DNA from: Bacillota bacterium
Lineage (GTDB): Bacteria; Bacillota; Clostridia; Christensenellales; CAG-138
Assembly: GCA_016288175.1 (NCBI GenBank)
Contig: JAEEYN010000026.1
Coordinates: forward strand, 1 to 8,478
Length of the DNA: 8,478 nucleotides
Direction of reading: 5' to 3'
The notes under the pieces are model-generated. The model made no database searches. It was given only the letters and a program-made list of their open reading frames with translations, and was not told the DNA's origin. A program made the translations under genes and the position numbers. Each line of letters begins with the position of its first letter. Position 1 is the first letter of the stretch. This document shows positions 4,172 to 8,478 of this stretch, one piece after another.

Positions 4172-7081
4172 TCAGTCTTCGATCGGGAAATGATCGATAA
4201 TGCCCATTGCGTAGCGGAGAATCAGGATCGAGTCCGCAATGCTGATGCCTTCTTTGCCGTTGACTTCCGCCTGCTCGAGCTGCTCGTCGGTGAGGCCGAT
4301 GAGCCCCATCTGATAGCGCAGCGCAAGGATCGCGTCGGCAACCTGAACGGTGCCGTTGAGGTCGACGTCGCCGTGCGTTACGGGGGTCGGTTCGCCGCCG
4401 GGATCTTCAACGCTGAAGTTTACGGATGCGACCCAGAATTCCCCTTCTTCGAGGAAACCGAAGTCAACGAGATCTTCGCCGCCGTTAATGTACACAACGC
4501 AGTCATCGGTGAAATCCCAGCCCTCTTCGGGAACAAGGTGGATCTCAATGTAGTACTGAAGTCCGGCGTCGTTGAACAGATCATCTGCAGTGAGATCAAT
4601 GAAGTTCAACTCGGTGTCAAAAGCGGTCCAGGCGACGTAGCCGATAGTATAGTGCGCGCCGGCCGGAACGGAGAGCTCGAAATCGGGATGCTCATTCCAT
4701 ACGGGAACGGTGAAGCCATCGATATAAGCCTCGGTGATGATGTTTGCCGGGGGCTCGCCGCCGGCTACGCACTCGAACGGGATCGTGTAGAAGCTGAAGG
4801 AATCGCCGTAGTTATATGTGTATTCGGAGAGCAGGTCATCCTGTCCGTTGATATAGACGGTGACAATCTCGGCGAATTGATAGCCTTCCGGCAGCCCTAC
4901 GGAGATATTTACGGAATAGTGACCGCCTTCGATGAAATTGTCGTGGAATGCGGCGATATTGTCCTCATCGAACCAGCGGATGTACTGGAGGGTGTACGGC
5001 TCGCCGTCAGGAATGCTGACGGTCAGATGATCGTCAGCGGCCTCGCCTGCGAAGGGCGGGATCTCGATATCGTTGACATAGATCGTATCGACGATGATCG
5101 GTTCGGTAGAACCGCCGCCGCAGAGCACCGGAGTATGGAGACCCATCGCGAGCGTCGGGTACTCGCCGTAGTCGACCCAGGATTCGGAGGAGGTGTTTTC
5201 GGTCGTGCCATCGAGGTAGAAAACACAGTCTGCGGCGAAGTAATAGCCTTCGTTCGCCATGACCATGCCGCCTTCGGAGTAGTACTCGCCCTCAACGAAG
5301 GCAGTGTCGATCTCATAACCGTCGGAATTGAACCAGCACATCGGCTCCTGCTGATCGTAGAAGCTGTAGTTCGCGCCGTCGGGGATGGTCAGATGCCTGT
5401 GGTCCGCCGGCAGATCGCCCGGGACGGGGTCCTCGAAGCCGTTGATATAGACTTCGTGGATCGGGATCAGTTCAGGCGCGGCGGCTTCCGTGATCTCAAC
5501 ATCGTCGATCGCGAAGAAGTCGCCGGGCTTATTGACGGAGCTGTCCTTCGTATAGCTCCAGGTGAGGGTGTAATCGCCAGCAGTCTCGAAGGTATAGGTG
5601 AAATTCTCCCAGTCGTTGTCGTATGCGCCGTAGTAAAGCACGCGGGTCTCGCCGACGTAGAAATCGCAGTGATCCCAGTAGGTGCCGGTGCCTTCGCCCC
5701 ATGCCTTAAAATCGAAGCTGATTTGGTCGCCCGCTTCGACGGTGACGTTCGCCGTCAGCACGGAGGTGCTCGAAGCAACGCCGGCGTTGCCGCTCTGGGC
5801 GAAGATGCGGCCATCTTCCTCAACAACGATCCAGGGATACTCGCCAGCGGATTCGAAGTGGATCGTGCCGCCCTCCTTGTTCAGCGCTTCGTCAAGGCCG
5901 GGAAGGGGAGCGGGTTCATTGATGTGGAAGCTGATCGAGGAAGCGGCGAGTATTCCGAAGTCGGACCACCAGTTGGTAGTGCCTGCATATTCTGAAGAGC
6001 CGTCGATCAGCAAGGTCACATTTGAAGCAAATGAATAGCCTTCTTCGGGAACAAACCGATAACTCTGGCTGACGATCGAGCCGTCGGTGTTGAACAAAGC
6101 GTCTTCGGGCATGTAGCCGTTTGCTCCGTCGGGATAATAAATGTACCAGCCTACTTCGGTCAGGGAATAATGCGCGTCCGCGGGAATGCTGACGTCGTTA
6201 TCCGGTGCTGCGCCCCAAACAGGCGGAGTGAAGCCATAAATCTCCACCGTGTCGATGAGATGCGGAGGTTCCGCGCAGGTCATGACTTCGGTCACGATCA
6301 GGGCTTCGGTATCGCTCGTAACGCCGGATTGTTCGGATGAGATCGGAAGATCACCGCCGTTTGCGGTCAACACCGTGTCATACCAGAAAATGTAATCGCC
6401 GATGGGCGTGAGAGTAACCGAGACCTGATATTCGCGGCCTGCTTCAAGAACGATATCTTCTCCGACCGTGCCGCCGTCGGTCATGTCATCAACTTCGACC
6501 GCGGAGATCGTGTAATTCGCGCCTTCGGGAACGGTGAGGCCCGCAATGAATTCCGCGCAAGTCATGCCGGGAACGGGCTCGACGAAACCGTCAACGTTGG
6601 CGGCATGAAGCACGTTGGGGGCATCCGAGCCGGGCTCGACCATATGATAATCGACTGTCGTAACATACAGATATCCGTCGCTGCGCCACGCAACGTAATC
6701 CACGAGTGCCGGATCGCCGTTGATCGTGACGGTCACGTCATTCGCCATTGTATAGCCTTCTTCGGGGGTAACATTAAAGACCTGGCTGACAGTTGAATTG
6801 TTGGCGTTAAAGTACTCGGTTGGGAACAGAAACCCGTTTACACCGTTTGAATAATAGATATACCAATAAGTGTCGGTGATGCTGTAATGCGCACCGGACG
6901 GAACTTCAACTTCGCAATCCGGGTGCTCGCCCCAGACGGGCGGAGTGAAGCCGGTGATCTCGACCGTGTCGATAACGGCCGCCGGTCTCGGCTCTTCGGC
7001 AACGCGTGCAAACGCAGCCGAAGGAACGACCGCAAGCAGCATCATTGCCGCAACAAAGAGACTGATGAGTTTTTTTGCCAT
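4172..7081 (-). CDS. Secreted modular dockerin protein with six beta-rich repeats
   Basis: A 969-aa exported protein. A Sec signal peptide covers residues 1-25 (KK, hydrophobic core, AFA then R26). Six modules of about 110 aa follow (near 36-148, 158-268, 275-388, 538-652, 662-773, 780-891), typically with PV-W/P-G, HYS/NYS, PEEGY and a strand ending INGxD. A jelly-roll-like domain resembling choice-of-anchor or cleaved-adhesin folds sits at 392-532 (SFDFKAWGEGTG, YDNDW, DFFAIDDVEI). A type I-like dockerin ends it (903-965): loop 1 has D905, D907, N909, D916; loop 2 has E939, N941, D950 but K943 in place of Asp. No catalytic domain or membrane anchor is seen. The mature part is very acidic, with only five lysines. 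I chose ATG 7081, not the in-frame ATG at 7162, because AAAGGAAG (plus 7088-7095) precedes it, the signal peptide starts there, and the promoter lies between the two. It may bind cohesins in an extracellular complex; no scaffoldin is in view. Confidence 0.9.
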   Translation of the reverse strand: MAKKLISLFVAAMMLLAVVPSAAFARVAEEPRPAAVIDTVEITGFTPPVWGEHPDCEVEVPSGAHYSITDTYWYIYYSNGVNGFLFPTEYFNANNSTVSQVFNVTPEEGYTMANDVTVTINGDPALVDYVAWRSDGYLYVTTVDYHMVEPGSDAPNVLHAANVDGFVEPVPGMTCAEFIAGLTVPEGANYTISAVEVDDMTDGGTVGEDIVLEAGREYQVSVTLTPIGDYIFWYDTVLTANGGDLPISSEQSGVTSDTEALIVTEVMTCAEPPHLIDTVEIYGFTPPVWGAAPDNDVSIPADAHYSLTEVGWYIYYPDGANGYMPEDALFNTDGSIVSQSYRFVPEEGYSFASNVTLLIDGSSEYAGTTNWWSDFGILAASSISFHINEPAPLPGLDEALNKEGGTIHFESAGEYPWIVVEEDGRIFAQSGNAGVASSTSVLTANVTVEAGDQISFDFKAWGEGTGTYWDHCDFYVGETRVLYYGAYDNDWENFTYTFETAGDYTLTWSYTKDSSVNKPGDFFAIDDVEITEAAAPELIPIHEVYINGFEDPVPGDLPADHRHLTIPDGANYSFYDQQEPMCWFNSDGYEIDTAFVEGEYYSEGGMVMANEGYYFAADCVFYLDGTTENTSSESWVDYGEYPTLAMGLHTPVLCGGGSTEPIIVDTIYVNDIEIPPFAGEAADDHLTVSIPDGEPYTLQYIRWFDEDNIAAFHDNFIEGGHYSVNISVGLPEGYQFAEIVTVYINGQDDLLSEYTYNYGDSFSFYTIPFECVAGGEPPANIITEAYIDGFTVPVWNEHPDFELSVPAGAHYTIGYVAWTAFDTELNFIDLTADDLFNDAGLQYYIEIHLVPEEGWDFTDDCVVYINGGEDLVDFGFLEEGEFWVASVNFSVEDPGGEPTPVTHGDVDLNGTVQVADAILALRYQMGLIGLTDEQLEQAEVNGKEGISIADSILILRYAMGIIDHFPIED
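4278..4376 (-). repeat. Dockerin-coding direct repeat, copy 1 (99 bp identical to 7597-7695)
   Basis: Every base of 4278-4376 matches 7597-7695 at a constant offset of 3319. It encodes the first calcium loop and helix plus the linker GLTDEQL. On the stop side the two copies differ at many positions, and on the upstream side similarity ends with the domain. Confidence 0.95.
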
Positions 7082-7133
7082 GTGTATCTTCCTTTCTGTT
7101 TTGAGAATTGCATTGACCGTATAATGCTTTTTT

Positions 7134-7162
7134 ATTATAAAACAGGCATGGTATATTTTCAA
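7134..7162 (-). promoter_or_regulatory. Putative SigA promoter of the 969-aa dockerin gene
   Basis: On the minus strand: -35 TTGAAA (plus 7157-7162), a 17-bp spacer and -10 TATAAT (plus 7134-7139). Transcription would start near 7127, giving a leader of about 46 nt before ATG 7081. It implies that this gene is transcribed separately from the dockerin gene to its right, which ends in its own terminator. Confidence 0.8.
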
Positions 7163-7385
7163 GCGTTAAGAACGGTTTTGTTTTCTTAATGTGACGGTCA
7201 AAGCTCGATATCGTTCGCTTTTCAACTCCGTTCGCCGCTTGCTTTTCGGAACGCAAACCTTGCCAGGATATTTATTATCGCGATTGCTTCATCCGTTCCC
7301 GGCACGTATCTTCTGCAGTGATGCCCAGACCCACCGTTTCGCGCGTGGATGATATCCGCCCCTACAGTTTATATGATAATATGAA
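7163..7385. other. Non-coding spacer between the dockerin genes, with a possible decayed repeat
   Basis: No gene or promoter is visible. At 7343-7361, GCGTGGAT-GAT-ATCCGCCC forms an imperfect inverted repeat followed by CTACAG. It resembles the abundant TGTAGGGGCGGATATCATCCGCC-like repeats I associate with gut Clostridia, read in reverse. I see nothing else in this stretch. Confidence 0.4.
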
Positions 7386-7452
7386 ATAATAAAAAGATTT
7401 TCCACTTGCTGAAAATCCACCATCACTATTCACTATTAACTATTAACTAAAC
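7386..7452. repeat. Intergenic repeat, copy 2: small hairpin plus AT-rich heptamers
   Basis: Shares 20 identical bases with 4061-4080, then the inverted repeat GATTTTC (7396-7402) / GAAAATC (7411-7417) and heptamers ACTATTC, ACTATTA, ACTATTA (7425-7445). It is located just beyond the terminator of the right-hand dockerin gene, as copy 1 is for the other gene. The heptamer number and sequence differ between copies. Confidence 0.75.
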
Positions 7453-7480
7453 AAAAGAGGCTGCCGAAGCAGCCTCTTTT
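7451..7480 (-). terminator. Rho-independent terminator of the right-hand dockerin gene (UUCG loop)
   Basis: On the minus strand: a 12-bp stem (AAAAGAGGCTGC / GCAGCCTCTTTT; plus positions 7453-7464 and 7469-7480) with a C(UUCG)G loop, ending in TTTTG. It lies 10 bp after the stop codon and is a twin of the terminator at 4131-4160. Confidence 0.92.
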
Positions 7481-7490
7481 ATTACTGATT

Positions 7491-8478
7491 TCAGCCTTCG
7501 ACCGGGAAGTGATCGATGAGGCCCATTGCGTAGCGGAGGATCAGGATGGAGTCAGCAAGGGTGATGCCGTCAACGCCGTTGACTTCCGCCTGTGCAAGCT
7601 GCTCGTCGGTGAGGCCGATGAGCCCCATCTGATAGCGCAGCGCAAGGATCGCGTCGGCAACCTGAACGGTGCCGTTGAGGTCGACGTCGCCGTGCATCTC
7701 GGGTACCGGGGGCTCCTCGCCTTCGCAGACGACGGGCAGGATGTTCATGTAGCAGATGTAGTTATCCGCTTCATCAACGTAGCACCATTCGAGATCGAGG
7801 ATCTCGTCGCCGTCGTTGGTGTGGAAGACGCAGTCATCGGCGAAGTAGTAGCCTTCCTCCGCCCAAATCTGCGCGCCTTCGCTGTACTCATGACCGGCGA
7901 TGAAGACGTGCTCGTCGCTCCACATCTGCTGCTGATCGGTCTCGTCGCGCCAGCCGCCGTAGATGATGTAATACGGAGCGCCGTCCGGAGTGGTGAGGAA
8001 GACGTGGTCGATACCGGCAACGCCTTCAACGGGAGTTCCCCAACCGTCGACCCAGACTTCGTGGATCGCGATGGGTTCGGGCTCGCTGCCGCCTTCGCCC
8101 CAGAACTCGACCTGGTCGATCCAGATCTCGTACATATCGTAGCATCCATCGTAGAACGCGAGGTAGATGGTCTGGCCTGCGTAATCGGTGAGGTCGATCT
8201 CGTAATGGCTCCACTCATCTTCATAGCCGGTAGTGGGGGTGATGGTCTGCAGCAGAGTCATATCAGCGGTGTTGGGGGTTGTGCCGACGTATACGGAGAA
8301 GGTCTCGGGATAGCTGGAGTTCGCGTTGCTTGCATAGAAGCTTACGCTCGCGGTGCCGCTCGGCAGGGTCACAGCGGGAGAGATCGCCCAGTTGTTCGCC
8401 TGATAGGAACCGACGTAGTCGACGAAGGAGTAGGACATGATGAAGCCTTCGCCCTCATGTGCAAGCTCGGTGTAGTCA
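7491..8478 (-). CDS. Secreted-type dockerin protein with cleaved-adhesin-like domain (N-terminus off the window)
   Basis: The frame stays open to the right edge, so the start and any signal peptide are missing; 328 residues are visible. Visible residues 1-127 look like a choice-of-anchor J / cleaved-adhesin domain: NNWAISPAV (28-36), repeated beta strands, a Trp-containing WSHYEIDLTDYAGQ (89-102) and a final IWIDQVEFWG (118-127). One approximately 110-aa module follows (136-251), with IHEVWVDGW and EGYYFADDCVF. A dockerin closes the protein (263-325): loop 1 has D264, D266, N268, D275; loop 2 has E298, N300, D309 but V302 where Asp is expected. No lysine occurs in the visible part and there are only three arginines. 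Methionine at plus 8438 is internal, because the domain's strands extend upstream of it. It is co-oriented with the next dockerin gene and probably extracellular; no enzyme domain is seen so far. Confidence 0.88.
   Translation of the reverse strand, partial: DYTELAHEGEGFIMSYSFVDYVGSYQANNWAISPAVTLPSGTASVSFYASNANSSYPETFSVYVGTTPNTADMTLLQTITPTTGYEDEWSHYEIDLTDYAGQTIYLAFYDGCYDMYEIWIDQVEFWGEGGSEPEPIAIHEVWVDGWGTPVEGVAGIDHVFLTTPDGAPYYIIYGGWRDETDQQQMWSDEHVFIAGHEYSEGAQIWAEEGYYFADDCVFHTNDGDEILDLEWCYVDEADNYICYMNILPVVCEGEEPPVPEMHGDVDLNGTVQVADAILALRYQMGLIGLTDEQLAQAEVNGVDGITLADSILILRYAMGLIDHFPVEG
7597..7695 (-). repeat. Dockerin-coding direct repeat, copy 2 (99 bp identical to 4278-4376)
   Basis: Identical to 4278-4376 over its whole length, including third codon positions, and in the same reading frame. 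It encodes calcium loop 1 and its helix, then GLTDEQL. Confidence 0.95.

Noticed and set aside
3962..5995. A 677-codon plus-strand open frame opposite the dockerin gene
   Set aside because: It is exactly in codon register with the minus-strand gene, so it stays open simply because that gene rarely uses TTA, CTA and TCA codons. It starts at the hsp20 terminator, has no ribosome binding site and its protein resembles nothing.
7082..7162. ATG 7162 as the start of the 969-aa dockerin protein
   Set aside because: It falls in the -35 box and would put 27 residues before a perfect signal peptide; ATG 7081 has its own ribosome binding site.

Overview
The window looks like a chromosomal piece of a GC-rich anaerobic Bacillota, most likely class Clostridia near the Oscillospirales. 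This rests on a clostridial-type GlpA / FAD oxidoreductase / DUF1667 gene triad, an HrcA/CIRCE-type operator with a consensus SigA promoter, strong GGAGG ribosome binding sites, and exported proteins ending in type I-like dockerins. The placement is inferred from gene content; no rRNA or other marker gene is present.

Left block (1-3211, plus strand): a tight operon of a left-truncated glycerol-3-phosphate dehydrogenase (GlpA type, C-terminal [2Fe-2S] domain), a FAD/NAD-linked oxidoreductase, a small four-cysteine DUF1667 protein and a Nudix hydrolase. Gene gaps are 4 bp, 1 bp and a 4-bp overlap, and the operon ends at a rho-independent terminator (3228-3258). The first three probably form one redox unit that oxidises glycerol 3-phosphate or a similar polyol phosphate. 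The Nudix enzyme is translationally coupled and may clean up ADP-ribose-like products.

Middle (3212-4060): a free-standing small heat shock gene (Hsp20). Its promoter is TTGACA-N17-TATAAT with a CIRCE operator laid over the -35 box. The leader can be folded so that the ribosome binding site is paired, which suggests a possible second, RNA-level heat control. A strong 15-bp terminator follows.

Right block (4061-8478, minus strand): two co-oriented genes for secreted, extremely acidic, lysine-poor modular proteins. The first is complete (969 aa: signal peptide, six copies of an approximately 110-aa beta-rich module, one jelly-roll-like domain, dockerin). The second runs off the right edge (choice-of-anchor J / cleaved-adhesin-like domain, one module, dockerin). 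Both 3' ends carry the same cassette: dockerin, UUCG-loop terminator, A/T-rich heptamer repeats and a small hairpin. A 99-bp stretch of the two dockerins is identical. The proteins are probably extracellular or cell-surface assembly components rather than enzymes, since no catalytic module is visible.

The strongest leads are the duplicated dockerin cassette with its unnamed repeat module, the lysine depletion of the secreted proteins, and the layered regulation of hsp20. I did not see CRISPR arrays, tRNA or rRNA genes, transposases or phage genes.
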